From NCBI RefSeq assembly GCF_021130785.1, contig NW_025778831.1:1-64000 (forward strand): a stretch of 64,000 nucleotides of DNA. Direction: 5' to 3'. How positions within the stretch are numbered: the stretch's first letter is position 1; each line of letters begins with the position of its first letter. Below are positions 29,601-41,113 of the stretch, in pieces. The position numbers were made by a program, and so were the translations under genes. Source of the stretch: Homalodisca vitripennis. Lineage: Eukaryota; Arthropoda; Insecta; Hemiptera; Cicadellidae. The notes beneath the pieces are model-generated. The model was given only the letters and a program-made list of their open reading frames with translations, was not told the origin of the DNA and did no database searches.

Positions 29601-32600
29601 AATATTTGAAATATACAATTTCAAGTTAACTGCATTCTTTAAGGTTAAAACATAATGTTATACGCACTTTAATGTAAAACCTGCATAACACCTAACTCAT
29701 ATTTATACATACCAGTTGTACGTTATACATCGTAAAAACATGAGGTAAGTTATTGCTCTTTTGATCCAGGTGCTAATTTACAAGAATTTGTAAAATTAAC
29801 TACAGTAGCTTATCATCATAAAAGAACGGTTTCATATTAATTTTGCTTATATTTATAAAAACAGTTGTGTACATCAGATTACAGCAAGTGATATTCCACT
29901 TTTTGATACAAACATGCATTGTATTGTCGAACGATTCTAGAGAAACAGGAAATGAAAATCTCCAATCCGACTCCTGTATCTCCACACCCGTGATATCTGT
30001 TATCACAATATATTTGTTGCTCTGTCACTTTCGTTCGTTCACTTCGTTTCGTTAAGTGCTAAAGCCTATAAATTATTTATGTGCTTAGAACTGGTGAAAT
30101 GTGGGGAGGAGTGTGTGGCTTTTATCTGATATAAAAACAGCAAATACTTTCTTATGAAGTGCGATACAATATAACAGTTTTAAGTATTACAATCATTCAA
30201 AGTCATTTATTGTTTAACAAGTTAAAATCACGTAAAAAATATGAGCATTTATATTCCTTTATACAGGAATATAGGTGTGCTATAGTAATTATATAGCTGT
30301 AAATATATAATTTAGTAATGAATCGTTCATTTTGTTAAAAAATATATATTTTCCAGACTGCTATGATATTTATAAGTATTGTGTAGCCTGTTCAATAAAC
30401 ATAAAAATACATTATCAACGTGAGTATAAAGCATATTTTCAAATAAATATATTTTATTATTTCATTTCATTGAATAAAAACGAGAATTTTAATAAAAGAA
30501 AAAACAAGCCATATACACTTATGTGGATATAATATTTTTAAGAAACTATAAAATTCTAATATTATATTACCAACTAAAACTAAGCTAGGACTGTGTGTCA
30601 CTGAACATAGCGTTCTTATCAACGAAGACATCCAATAAAAGTTTAAATGACTAAATTGTAGCGTGGTGGCTGTGATGTAGTAACAAGTCAATATCAAGCG
30701 CTCTGTTGTGGCTACATGTAGCACGTAACTAATGTGCTGTAGTATAGGGACCAAACGTATCGAACATATTGCTAGTGACAGGGAAATTTTGTTAACCTTC
30801 TGATCCCCTGTTACCATGTGTATATTCGATTACACACATCGAAGAATAACTACTAATAACAGACTATATTGATAAACAATTGCATGCAGTAAAAGAAATA
30901 CACACTTGTCCAATAGTTTTTAAATTTACACTAAGGCGGGCAGGGTTGATTCAATGTGAATGTAGAAATGTAGACCTCCAGTTCACCTTCCTGAACTGGC
31001 TTGACTTCTGGAATCTGGTGCCATGTTTGCTTGAAGTGATAAAAAAGCCGACGACGAAAAACTCAGAATCAACTCCTTTCGACATCTGTGACACCTAATA
31101 ATAATATATAGTTTAGTCTAGCTAAAGAGTTATTCTAATTGTCTCATTAAGTGCACAATTGAGTGTACTACGACGTCTTAAACAGGATACCGAAGCCCGG
31201 TGGCGTAACCTGTTGGAGACAATTCCAGAAGTCTAGTCTGCGACTGCTTTAGATTGCAGACGCTGTACTAAGAGGAAAATTAAATGGAGCTAAAATCAAT
31301 AATCAAAAATTTACATTTATTGCACGAGGTCTTTCTATATCAAAGATATGCCATAATCAGGGCGAATTAAAGCAATTTGAAACATAAATATTATAACAAG
31401 TCATAAGCTCAACAAAACATAAATAAATAAAATTATAATTTATAATAAACACATATCACACCTGAAAATGGCATATAAGATATTGGAAGGCTCTATAAAA
31501 TCCATTCAAAACTATAGGGCAGTTTCGATTCCTTTAGTACAATAGGTTTTTTTCCGATAAAAAGTCATCCTACAATGATACGTTGGTATCACATTTTGCA
31601 ATATAATTAATATTAATTTATACAATATTTCATTAAGTCAGACAATACAAAAATAAAGGAAACATACTAATTAAAATGGATACATAGAAATACCGTGTAT
31701 TAGATAAAAATAAATAAAATGAAAAAAATTCAAATGGCACTGGTAGTTGAAACATTGGGAAAATATTTTCGCACCCGTCAGTAATATTTTTAAAAATAGT
31801 TATGTTCAAAGTGTAGTAAATTTGGAATATATTTTATTTTTAATAAATCGTGTGAAAATCCATCCAATTCGCTGTCTAAACAGTTTACGATCCATGTTCA
31901 AGCAGATCGCTATCGTAAATAATATCAGCAGGGGAGGATATTGAAGTTGACTTATAATTTCCTGTCTCCTGTACATTGCTCTTGAAATTTATGTCTTTTC
32001 ATAAAACATTATAACTTGGTGACTACGTTATAACGGGCTTATTTATGCACCTTGCTGACATTTGACCAAAGTACAGTGAAGAAGGTAATCATTGCATTTA
32101 AATTAACACTAATAAGCCTCAACGAGTCATGCCCTCCCAGAATACAATCGGAATAACAAGAAGGTTTCTATCACGAAAAAACTTTTAAATGATTATATTA
32201 AATACCGCATGAACTAATTAAAGACTTAACCACTTACACAGGAGTACATAGGATGTAGGTAAGATTTCTTTCTCGTATTATATTAGATCGAAAGTGTTTA
32301 AATAAGTAGTATAAGGACTTGGACATGTAAAATTTCGTACAATGCCGCGGGTAACACCTAGTGAGTTATAACAATCTATAGTCTATGACATATAGTTATC
32401 CTTGTTAGCTCAATTATTAAAAATAGTTTATGTATTAAAAAAAAACCATTTGCATGGGTACACTCTAGTGAAATTCGGGAAAGAATAATTGATAAACGTG
32501 AATAATAATGTGAAGTGTAAATACTTTTCGTACGAGCTAAATCTTACAACTATTTCAGTAATGATAACATAGTGTTCTATCGACATTCGCTAAGTAGTCT

Positions 32601-35600
32601 ACTTGATTGCTAACTCAATGTAATACAAACTGTCTCGCTCTAGTTACCATATTACAGAGTAATATTCTAATCGAGAGAAGCCTGTCAAGTTGGTTAAATC
32701 TGATAAACGTCACTTACATCCTTCAGCTGCTTTCAGTCTTCCTTCGAATCTTCCACTTCTCATATCTTCCGTCAGTTCAGCCTACAATACTCCCATAATC
32801 CTACGAAATTATCAGCTATAATATTATTTCAAGATCTTTTTAAAGGATCTAAGTCACATGTTGTAACAAAATGTTTAATGTTTATCTGTTTTCTTTAATT
32901 TCTAATATTATGTAACTAAACTTTCAAAATCCAAACGCTGCAGTTTAAAACAAAGCTACTAAACTAAGTTGTATGTTAAATAAACAACACTTAATTAAAA
33001 TATCTAAACATCAGACAATGCACGGTAAATACACAGATTTGTTCAACATTTCTATAAATTTTTATGTTTTCATTGCCAACAGATTTGGTTTTAAACTTAA
33101 GTGTTTTTTACTGCTAATTAGAATAAATTTAGCAAGCGAGTATTTTCTGAGGCTTATCAATCATAGAGTATATAGCCCTCCTCGATCATAGTTCTAAAAC
33201 TAACTAAATATTAATTTATAATCTTAATATTACAAGAAAACTTCCTTACAGCAGTTTATGAATGAGTAAATAATTTAATTTGAAAGTTGGATTTGCTCCA
33301 GTTTACCTTATTGCAACATCTGGTAGGTGTCTGTCGCTATATTATATATCAAATCCTAGAATCTGAAGTCCTATAAGGCTGAAGAGATCCAAAGAAAGTC
33401 GGTGATGAAGAAACTCAAATTGAACCTTTAAATTGTTTTTGACATGAGAGACACCTATAAATACGGGAAGTGGTAGTTTCATTGCTTCATCAGGTGCACA
33501 ATTGTCAATACCAGATGCTGCAAGAAAAGGAATTTTAACCGGAGCAGAATTTAAAATTCAAATTGAATCAACTCTTCCTAACATAGCTATGTTGTGTATA
33601 GTAAACTTGGTTGCTGCACCGTGCTTAGAGATCATGCCAAACATCGTGGTGCACTCAGTTGTCGAGCCACCAATGCAGCCAGGGGTGTAGCGAGACAGTA
33701 GTAATGACGATCGTAATAACAGTGACGAGGATGTTAATGATGTACGAGCACCAATTCAGCCAGGTGTGTAGCGAGACAGCAGTAATGACGATCGTAATAA
33801 CAGTGACGAGGATGTTAGTCATGTACGAGCACCAATGCAGCCAGGTGCACAGCGAGACAGTAGTAATGACGATCGTCGTGCAGCGAGACAGTAGTAATGA
33901 CGATCGTAATAACAGTGACTTTGATGTTAATGATGTACTAGCACCAATGCAGCCAGGTGTGTAGCGAGACAGTAGTAATGACATAGTAGTGACGTGGATG
34001 TTGGTGATGTACGAGCACCAATTCAGCCAGGTGTGTAGCGAGACAGTAGGAATGACGATCGTAATAGCATTGACTTGGATGTTAATGATGTACGAGCACC
34101 AATTCAGCCAGGTGTGTAGCGAGACAGCAGTAATGACGATCGTAATAACAGTGACGAGGATGTTAGTCATGTATGAGCACCAATGCAGCCAGGTGCACAG
34201 CGAGACAGTAGTAATGACGATCGTCGTGCAGCGAGACAGTAGTAATGACGATCGTAATGACAGTGACTTTGATGTTAATGATGTACTAGCACCAATGCAG
34301 CCAGGTGTGCAGCGAGACAGTAGTAATGACGATCGTAATGACAGTGACTTGGATGTTAATGATGTACTAGCACCAATGCAGCCAGGTGTGCAGCGAGACA
34401 GTAGTAATGACGATCGTAATGACAGTGACTTGGATGTTAATGATGTACGAGCACCAATGCAGCCAGGTGTGTAGCGAGACAGTAGTAATGACATAGTAGT
34501 GACGTGGATGTTAGTGATGTACGAGCACCAATGCAGCCAGGTGTGCAGCGAGACAGTAGTAATGACGATCGTAATGACAGTGACTTGGATGTTAATGATG
34601 TACTAGCACCAATGCAGCCAGGTGTGCAACGAGACAGTAGTAATGACGATCGTAATGACAGTGACTTGGATGTTAATGATGTACTAGCACCAATGCAGCC
34701 AGGTGTGTAGCGAGACAGTAGGAATGACGATCGTAATAGCAGTGACTTGGATGTTAATGATGTACGAGCACCAATTCAGCCAGGTGTGTAGCGAGACAGC
34801 AGTAATGACGATCGTAATAACAGTGACGAGGATGTTAGTCATGTACGAGCACCAATGCAGCCAGGTGCACAGCGAGACAGTAGTAATGACATAGTAGTGA
34901 TGTGGATGTTAGTGATGTACAAGCACCAATGCAGCCAGGTGTGCAGCGAGACAGTAGTAATGACGATCGTAATGACAGTGACTTGGATGTTAATGATGTA
35001 CTAGCACCAATGCAGCCAGGTGTGCAGCGAGACAGTAGTAATGACGATCGTAATGACAGTGACTTGGATGTTAATGATGTACGAGCACCAATGCAGCCAG
35101 GTGTGCAACGAGACAGTAGTAATGACATAGTAGTGACGTGGATGTTAGTGATGTACAAGCACCAATGCAGCCAGGTGTGCAGCGAGACAGTAGTAATGAC
35201 GATCGTAATGACAGTGACTTGGATGTTAATGATGTACTAGCACCAATGCAGCCAGGTGTGTAGCGAGACAGTAGGAATGACGATCGTAATAGCAGTGACT
35301 TGGATGTTAATGATGTACGAGCACCAATGCAGCCAGGTGTGTAGCGAGACAGTAGTAATGACATAGTAGTGACGTGGATGTTAGTGATGTACGAGCACCA
35401 ATGCAGCCAGGTGTGCAGCGAGACAGTAGTAATGACGATCGTAATGACAGTGACTTGGATGTTAATGATGTACTAGCACCAATGCAGCCAGGTGTGCAAC
35501 GAGACAGTAGTAATGACGATCGTAATGACAGTGACTTGGATGTTAATGATGTACTAGCACCAATGCAGCCAGGTGTGTAGCGAGACAGTAGGAATGACGA

Positions 35601-36540
35601 TCGTAATAGCAGTGACTTGGATGTTAATGATGTACGAGCACCAATTCAGCCAGGTGTGTAGCGAGACAGCAGTAATGACGATCGTAATAACAGTGACGAG
35701 GATGTTAGTCATGTACGAGCACCAATGCAGCCAGGTGCACAGCGAGACAGTAGTAATGACATAGTAGTGATGTGGATGTTAGTGATGTACAAGCACCAAT
35801 GCAGCCAGGTGTGCAGCGAGACAGTAGTAATGACGATCGTAATGACAGTGACTTGGATGTTAATGATGTACTAGCACCAATGCAGCCAGGTGTGCAGCGA
35901 GACAGTAGTAATGACGATCGTAATGACAGTGACTTGGATGTTAATGATGTACGAGCACCAATGCAGCCAGGTGTGCAACGAGACAGTAGTAATGACATAG
36001 TAGTGACGTGGATGTTAGTGATGTACAAGCACCAATGCAGCCAGGTGTGCAGCGAGACAGTAGTAATGACGATCGTAATGGCAGTGACTTGGATGTTAAT
36101 GATGTACGAGCACCAATGCAGCCAGGTGTGCAGCGAGACAGTAGTAATGACGATCGTAATAGTAGTGATGTGGGCGACGAGTGGGGTTAGACAGACAGAT
36201 ATGTGGCCGTATAATCTCATAAACGTCAAATGGTGATGTGGACTATACCAATCATTTCTGCACTTTCAATTGTTTTGTTTAACTATCTAAGTGTATTCCC
36301 ACATACAGTACATACAAAGAGTCCTGCGATGAGTGTTAAGAAACATCTTTGTTAAATTCCTTCGTGATGACTACTCATTGGTACAGATTTAATGGGTCTT
36401 ACTCTAACTGTAAGTTAATAAAAATATTTTTTTTAATATTTACTACTATAACGTAGTAAAATAAACCTTTCTAAATATTAATACTATTGCTTTGTTATTT
36501 TTACTATCAAAGTTAAAATCTACATAAAATTTACTATATG
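26640..36540. repeat. Right arm of the giant inverted repeat, inner part
   Basis: Reverse complement of the left arm from about 14,800 back to about 6,380. The match is interrupted only by small indels and by the much longer 81-bp array. No gene is supported; short open frames mirror those of the left arm with frame changes. It ends at the AATAAG duplication where a Polinton has inserted. Confidence 0.8.
33655..36180 (-). repeat. Tandem array of an 81-bp unit, about 31 copies (right arm)
   Basis: Reverse complement of the left-arm 81-bp array, with units reading GTGTGTAGCGAGACAGTAGT and the palindrome ACGATCGT. A few units are shortened and carry GACATAGTAGTGA instead of GACGATCGTAATGA. Higher-order structure is visible: 34,504-35,130 and 35,374-36,000 appear identical, an 870-bp duplication. 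Open frames of up to 279 codons cross it because 81 is divisible by three; they are not genes. Confidence 0.92.
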
Positions 36541-36546
36541 AATAAG
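36541..36546 (+). repeat. Left target-site duplication of the Polinton (AATAAG)
   Basis: AATAAG directly precedes the element's first base (AGTAGACC) and is repeated at 57,286-57,291. In the left palindrome arm the same site occurs once, as CTTATT at 6377-6382, within flanks matching both sides of the insertion. This shows the pre-insertion state. Confidence 0.93.
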
Positions 36547-36580
36547 AGTAGACCTCCCGCGGATCTAGCCCCGCGCTCTG

Positions 36581-36635
36581 ATTGGTCGAGAGGGGGTCAC
36601 GTGATCCAAGATGGCGGCGCCCATGTATCACGTGA
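36581..36635 (+). promoter_or_regulatory. E-box pair flanking a YY1-like site in the TIR
   Basis: Two identical palindromic E-boxes TCACGTGA lie at 36,597-36,604 and 36,628-36,635, flanking CAAGATGGCGGCGCC at 36,607-36,621, which fits the YY1/Pho core AAnATGGCG. An ATTGG (inverted CCAAT) lies at 36,581. Further ATGGCGGC or ATGGCTGC sites are near 36,850, 36,926 and 36,982. The right repeat carries the mirror set. The sites are seen; promoter or replication function is inferred. Confidence 0.55.
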
Positions 36636-36871
36636 TCAAAAAATAGTGGTGTGGGAGAAATTCCCTCATGTGCGGGAGAAATTCCCCTGCTCACACTCTT
36701 ATCCTATGAAAATGTTCCAAATTCTGTCGAAATTATCGTGTTTTTCGGTAAAATCGGTGATTTGGGGTGTCAAAATCGTTGTTTTTCGGTAAAATCGGTG
36801 ATTTGTTGGGTCCGGTGAGGGAGAAACGAGGGACGGAGGGAATTCCAATATGGCGGCGAGGGCGGGAAAAA

Positions 36872-37154
36872 TTGGCGGGAACAGGGGAACCTAACCTCAC
36901 TTTCTTGGTTTCCCGCGTATTCAATATGGCTGCGCCCATGATGAATTGGCGGGAACAGGGTAACCTAACCTCACTTTCTTAGATGGCTGCGCCCAGTTGG
37001 CGGGAACAGTAGAACATAACCTCAATTGTGAAATTGGCGGGAACAGGGGAACATAACCTCAATTGTGAAATTGGCGGGAACAGGGGAACATAACCTCAAT
37101 TGTGAAATTGGCGGGAACAGGGGAACATAACCTCAATTGTGAAATTGGCGGGAA
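36872..37154 (+). promoter_or_regulatory. Array of seven E2F-like sites in the TIR
   Basis: TTGGCGGGAA occurs at about 36,873, 36,946, 36,997, 37,034, 37,071, 37,108 and 37,145, the last four exactly 37 bp apart. The motif equals the classical E2F/DP site class. Mirror copies lie in the right repeat. An S-phase-linked enhancer or an origin-associated array is plausible but unproven. Confidence 0.55.
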
Positions 37155-37235
37155 GGTAAACTAAACAAGAGAAATAAAGACGAATCGTACCTTATTGTGT
37201 GATGCGGTGAGTCGATGTGGGCCTGGATGTGGTTT

Positions 37236-37335
37236 CGGAACATCCGTACTACGTATAGTACCCAGGTTAAACATTATCCAGTATAAGAATCGGTCCAGAG
37301 AGCTGGTAGACATCCTACGACTGGATAATGTCCCG
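37236..37335 (-). ncRNA. Candidate structured RNA element, copy 1 (3' of the RING gene)
   Basis: Read on the minus strand, this 100-nt element starts CGGGACA and ends TGTTCCG, which can pair allowing one G-U. Inside is an 11-bp stem (37,272-37,282 with 37,320-37,330) that encloses a CCAG/CTGG hairpin. Then follow the linker TTTAACCTGGG and a hairpin (37,246-37,251 with 37,256-37,261). Copy 2 at 51,026-51,138 has the same architecture with different stem sequences. It lies about 70 nt after the RING stop codon, in the same sense. I do not recognise it as a known ribozyme class. Confidence 0.5.
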
Positions 37336-37406
37336 TCCCTTTGGAATTTGGAATATAAATTTTGAATGTGAAGCCAATTGAATAATTAAGATAGAGGTAG
37401 AGAGAT

Positions 37407-39169
37407 CTACCTGGGGAGATATATTGTGAATCTTCCCACAATCAGCTCACGGCACGTGGGGCATCTATCCCCCACTCTGTTGGAGCATGGACGGCAGAGT
37501 GTATGCCCACACAGTCGAAGAGCGATTGTTGGTAGATTCGCAAAGCAAACGGGGCAGGACACTTCGCGGGGTTGAGTGGCAGGGGTTGATCCGTTGGACG
37601 GCACAGCGGTGTTTCTACGTCGGGAGTCCTCCTCCATGCGGGTAGCTGTCTCGTATAGGAAATCCGCGAGGATGCTACGGATTTCCTCCCAAGCGGCTGG
37701 AGCGACGGCACGGAACTCCTCCTCGGGTCTCCGCACCATCCACCGTTCGCGGGTTTCCTCCCAAGCGGCTGGAGCGGCGGCACGGAACTCCTCCTCCTCG
37801 GGTCTCCGCACCATCCACCGTTCGGTGTCGTAGACGGCCCCCTCACTGATGCCCTGCACCTGAGCGACTATACTCAGGGACCTTGACACCGCCCTCATTG
37901 CCTCCCATTGGGAATCTATGTCCTGTAACATAGGTAACGAATTAAACAGATGAAACACTACGTAGTGGCATGGATAATGTAGGGAATGAAACGTACTGCA
38001 GATGGTGAGAGGAGGGGTGGCGAGCCGGCAGCCACTTCCATGGATATGAGGGACTCCTGTGAGGTGGGGTCGGGGGAGAAACCAGAGTGGAAGGAGCCAC
38101 TACTGATGGGCGAGACTGTTGGTGGAGTAGACTGATTCAACCTCCGATAGAACTGAGAGAGATCCTCAGAGGACTGTCTCCGGGTCGAGGGGTTGCGTCG
38201 GAAGTCCCAAGAAGTACTCAACTGTCAACAAGAAATATCCATTTTTTGATTCTGTAAACAGAGCGAAACCTGCAATATAATATGAATGCCCTATATACTA
38301 ACCGAAATCGCCTCATCTGAGCTGGAATTAGATTCCTCCATCACCACCCTTTGAGTCGCCTCGTCGGGAAAAGTCGACGCCTCGGCTATAGCCCTATCGG
38401 CAGCAGCGATTAGACTCTCCTCAGAGATGTCAGAGGGGAGAGTGATGTTTGGGTTAGCATCACCGGTCCACCCGAGAGTCGATGGTTGAGACTCATCCTA
38501 AAGCACAAGTGAATTAATACATGGCGGGTCCCGCCACCGGTTGCGGGACTTAGCAGACACGAATACTGCACGAATGGAAAATAGGATAATGGTAATCACC
38601 TCTTCAATACCGGCGCTTATGACATGCAGTCGGCCGCGTCGAGTGGTCACCCATTGCCCAGACCTGAACATCCTCTGGATCTGAGCCTCGTACTCGTTCT
38701 GAAATAGAGTTCGATTATAGGGACTGCAGTAATGCGTAATTAGTACAATACAACGGTAACAATAGTGTACTGACCCTGGTCACCTCACGCTGAAGGACAG
38801 GAAGTGTAGCCCGATCATCACCATTATTCTGAAAAAGAGAAAAATAAAGTTAGAAAAGCTGCCACACACCTAAGGAGTAAAAATTAGAGTATTGAAATGT
38901 GAGCTAACCATATTCAGATGGACTATAGACCCGCTATCCGTAGTAAAGTATCGATCCCGGATAGCCCCGGGCACAGGGATCGGTTGACTCCTACGCAAAC
39001 CGTTTGAAGTGGATGGTTGTTCCTAAAAAACACTTTACAAGTTAGAAACAGTGTTGAGGGACAACTCGATAGAACAATAAATAATCAAAACAATAATTAC
39101 CTCGAGATCGTTGCCAGCCACCACCAACAGCAACATGGCGAAAACGGTAAAACTAGTTGCCACAGACAT
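37407..39169 (-). CDS. Seven-exon RING-finger protein, candidate E3 ubiquitin ligase
   Basis: Exons by position: 39,169-39,101, 39,022-38,909, 38,828-38,775, 38,698-38,600, 38,497-38,303, 38,221-37,997 and 37,922-37,407. All six introns are 74-102 bp, have GT-AG ends and are in phase 0, which makes the model coherent at about 423 residues. The ATG at 39,169 is about 45 bp downstream of a TATAAAAG box. The first exon encodes a hydrophobic stretch (FTVFAMLLLVVAG) resembling a signal peptide or membrane anchor, which is unusual for a RING protein. Exon 7 has two near-identical 24-25 residue repeats containing WMVRRPEEE. A C3HC4 RING lies at about residues 375-412 (CPVC, CGH, CRPC, CPTC). Capture of a spliced host gene, or a role in ubiquitin-based host control, is inference. 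It is the only visibly spliced gene in the element. Confidence 0.75.
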
Positions 39170-39213
39170 AGCAAAGCTATCACAGCAAGTGCAGCTGCAG
39201 CCGATGTACCGCG

Positions 39214-39221
39214 CTTTTATA
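39214..39221 (-). promoter_or_regulatory. TATA box of the RING gene
   Basis: TATAAAAG on the minus strand, about 45 bp before the chosen ATG at 39,169, in a GC-rich setting. This supports the first exon and the start. Confidence 0.6.
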
Positions 39222-39339
39222 CGCGGACGCCTCTCCCCCACCGAGACTCGCACTTGCACCGCATTAACTGCAATTTGTGACCCACGTTTCCACACCACGG
39301 TAAGCCAGAATGGCTAGGCCGTAGGGGTCCCAGTGCGTT

Positions 39340-39960
39340 TTTGATTATAGTGAGTTTCCCCAGTAGGCCTATTCTCACTCTTTCACTTTACTAATCACTT
39401 TACTCGGTGAAGCCTTTCAATGTGACCAGTATTTGTGTACAGCCCCAACCACCGCTGTACACGATAGCGATTCACTCCATTACAATGTATCGCTCCTCAA
39501 CATATTTTTGTCTCCTGTAAGTTTCAATAGCCACTTTACTCGGTGAAGCCTTTCAATGTGACTCAAAAACTTACCGGAGAATTTTACATTTTTTAAATTT
39601 TTTTTATTTTTTTACAGCATCTAGAGCGAGGTACATACCCCTGGACTTACGGAGTTTAGGCCTGCCATAGAGGTATCTGTCACACACACACACACACACA
39701 ACTGCTCCCGGTCTTACGGAGTTTAGGCCTGCCGTAAGAGCAGTAAAGAGCCCCAGGACTTACAGGTTTTACGCCAGCCTTAGGAGCTTACCAATCATTC
39801 ACCCCGCTCTAGAATTTTTCGTATCTAACCTACAGTCAAAAGTCACTTTACTCGGTGAAGCCTTTCAATGTGACCCGTCGGCGAGTCCTTTCAAGCCAAC
39901 ACGTCGGGATTCTCAACTAAATGCCGAACCCCTCCGCCCCTTTACTAATCACTCGCCGAT
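39340..39960. repeat. Intergenic region with short direct repeats
   Basis: No gene is seen. A 31-bp sequence beginning CACTTTACTCGGTGAAG and ending TTTCAATGTGAC occurs three times without change, at 39,396-39,426, 39,532-39,562 and 39,844-39,874. A second repeat, ACTTACGGAGTTTAGGCC, occurs at 39,645 and 39,712, and the latter copy is bounded by the inverted repeat CTTACGG/CCGTAAG. A CA microsatellite lies near 39,682-39,700. The core GGAGTTTAGGCC recurs in the other long intergenic region at 51,730-51,905. Confidence 0.7.
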
Positions 39961-39961
39961 A

Positions 39962-41060
39962 CTAATAAGCGTTGGTATTGTGCAGCTGTTTGTTAAGGAT
40001 CTCGAAACGGCACTTTGCTGCAATCATTGCGCATTTCACATTGGGATCCTCGGTTGACGTATGTTGTGGCAACGAGCAAGCAAACCTGTGTGTTGTTTTA
40101 CAGCTACACGGATTGCCGGCCTCCTCGCACACTATATCGTCCAGTTCACGGACATCACCGTGAAACTTTCTCAAGAACTCTGCCTTCTCCAACCCGCGCG
40201 TGTAAATCACGGCAAAGGGTTTGCATAGAGTGCGAAGTACATTAGCTCTGTAGGGATAATCACCCTCCTCCCAAGAAATCTTATGGTAGTTATCTTCAAG
40301 CCAGCGAGCTGTTGTACGATTTTTGGCGCTCAACCGTTCTCTAGGAAAAGGTGGTTTAAATATAATTTGACATTGAAAAGAGTTTCCCACGATCGCGAGC
40401 TCTTTAAGAATAAAGGGTCTTTTATTGCCTTGAAATGCGTGAAATTCAAACTACTGCCACATCCATTGGGCCAACGTTTGTACAAGGCCACTTCAAGAGC
40501 TAATTTATGAGCTGTGGAGCAGAGGAGTCCCTGACTATCTGCTTTTGCAAATACGTCCTCCTCTACCAACCCTGATGCTAGTGCGTGAATGGTAAACCGT
40601 ACAGACTCTTCGATAATAAAATTGTCTCTGAGAGCAATGTACATCAGAGGAAGGCTGTTTGTAAACTGAGTCCATTCGGCCTCGTTAAGCGTTAAAGTAT
40701 GCTCCCCGTCAAAGAGAAACACGTGCATACGACCGAAAAACATTTGTGACCTTGATATCCTCCTCCGTGTCCGATTTAATATAAAATTTGGTTTTATTCT
40801 CCAGAGCCAGGGTTATGGAATTGAAATGAGGAGTGATTTGATTGAACACATCGTGTGACCAATAAACGCATCCCTTTTTACCCTTAAAGAGAACCCCGAG
40901 AGAGTCACCCCGATTCTTAACAAACCCTACAATTACGCATTTTGAAAGATCACTATCCAAAAAGTAGACAGATCTAAGAAAAAACCCCGGTTAACGCATT
41001 GATACGCTCTTTACGTTTTGGAATCCGCGTGGGTTCCACGTCCATAGTCTGCGACTCCAT
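39962..41060 (-). CDS. Unrecognised protein, about 360 residues, frame-broken
   Basis: I do not recognise a family with certainty. Three overlapping frames (about 40,985-40,709, 40,743-40,330 and 40,390-39,962) read as one protein. The ATG at 41,060 starts a basic segment (MDVEPTRIPKRKERINAL). Frame changes fall near 40,985 (a run of A and C), 40,740 and 40,370. The last third contains YTRGLEKAEFLRKF followed by a Cys/His-rich stretch (CEEAGNPCSCKTTHRFAC) that could bind zinc. A CCAAT-containing motif shared with the polymerase upstream region lies 54-83 bp before the ATG. Role unknown; an early or nucleic-acid-related function is only a guess from that promoter motif. Confidence 0.45.
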
Positions 41061-41113
41061 CTCAACGTCTGACGTAAATTCTCAAATTTTACTTTTAGAC
41101 AGGAGAATTTCGA

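Larger units (their letters stand above)
36547..37204 (+). repeat. Left terminal inverted repeat of the Polinton
   Basis: 658 bp, reverse complement of 56,627-57,285. The outer half has CCAAT-box-like, E-box and YY1-like motifs. The inner half has seven TTGGCGGGAA motifs, four of them in a 37-bp tandem repeat (starts at 37,034, 37,071, 37,108 and 37,145). Differences from the right copy that I noticed are homopolymer lengths only, for example four versus three C after GAAATT and one extra T in CTCTTTATCC. Confidence 0.95.

Noticed and set aside
33655..34494. 279-codon minus-strand open frame and similar long frames in the 81-bp arrays
   Set aside because: The unit length is a multiple of three, so any frame without a stop in one unit stays open; both strands are open and the peptides are low-complexity repeats.
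33655..36180. CRISPR-like array
   Set aside because: Units are contiguous 81-bp tandem repeats without unique spacers, in eukaryotic DNA.
37236..37335. Hammerhead, HDV-like, twister or tRNA identity for the structured element
   Set aside because: The required core sequences or topology (for example CUGANGA, or the nested HDV pseudoknot order) are not present; left as unclassified.
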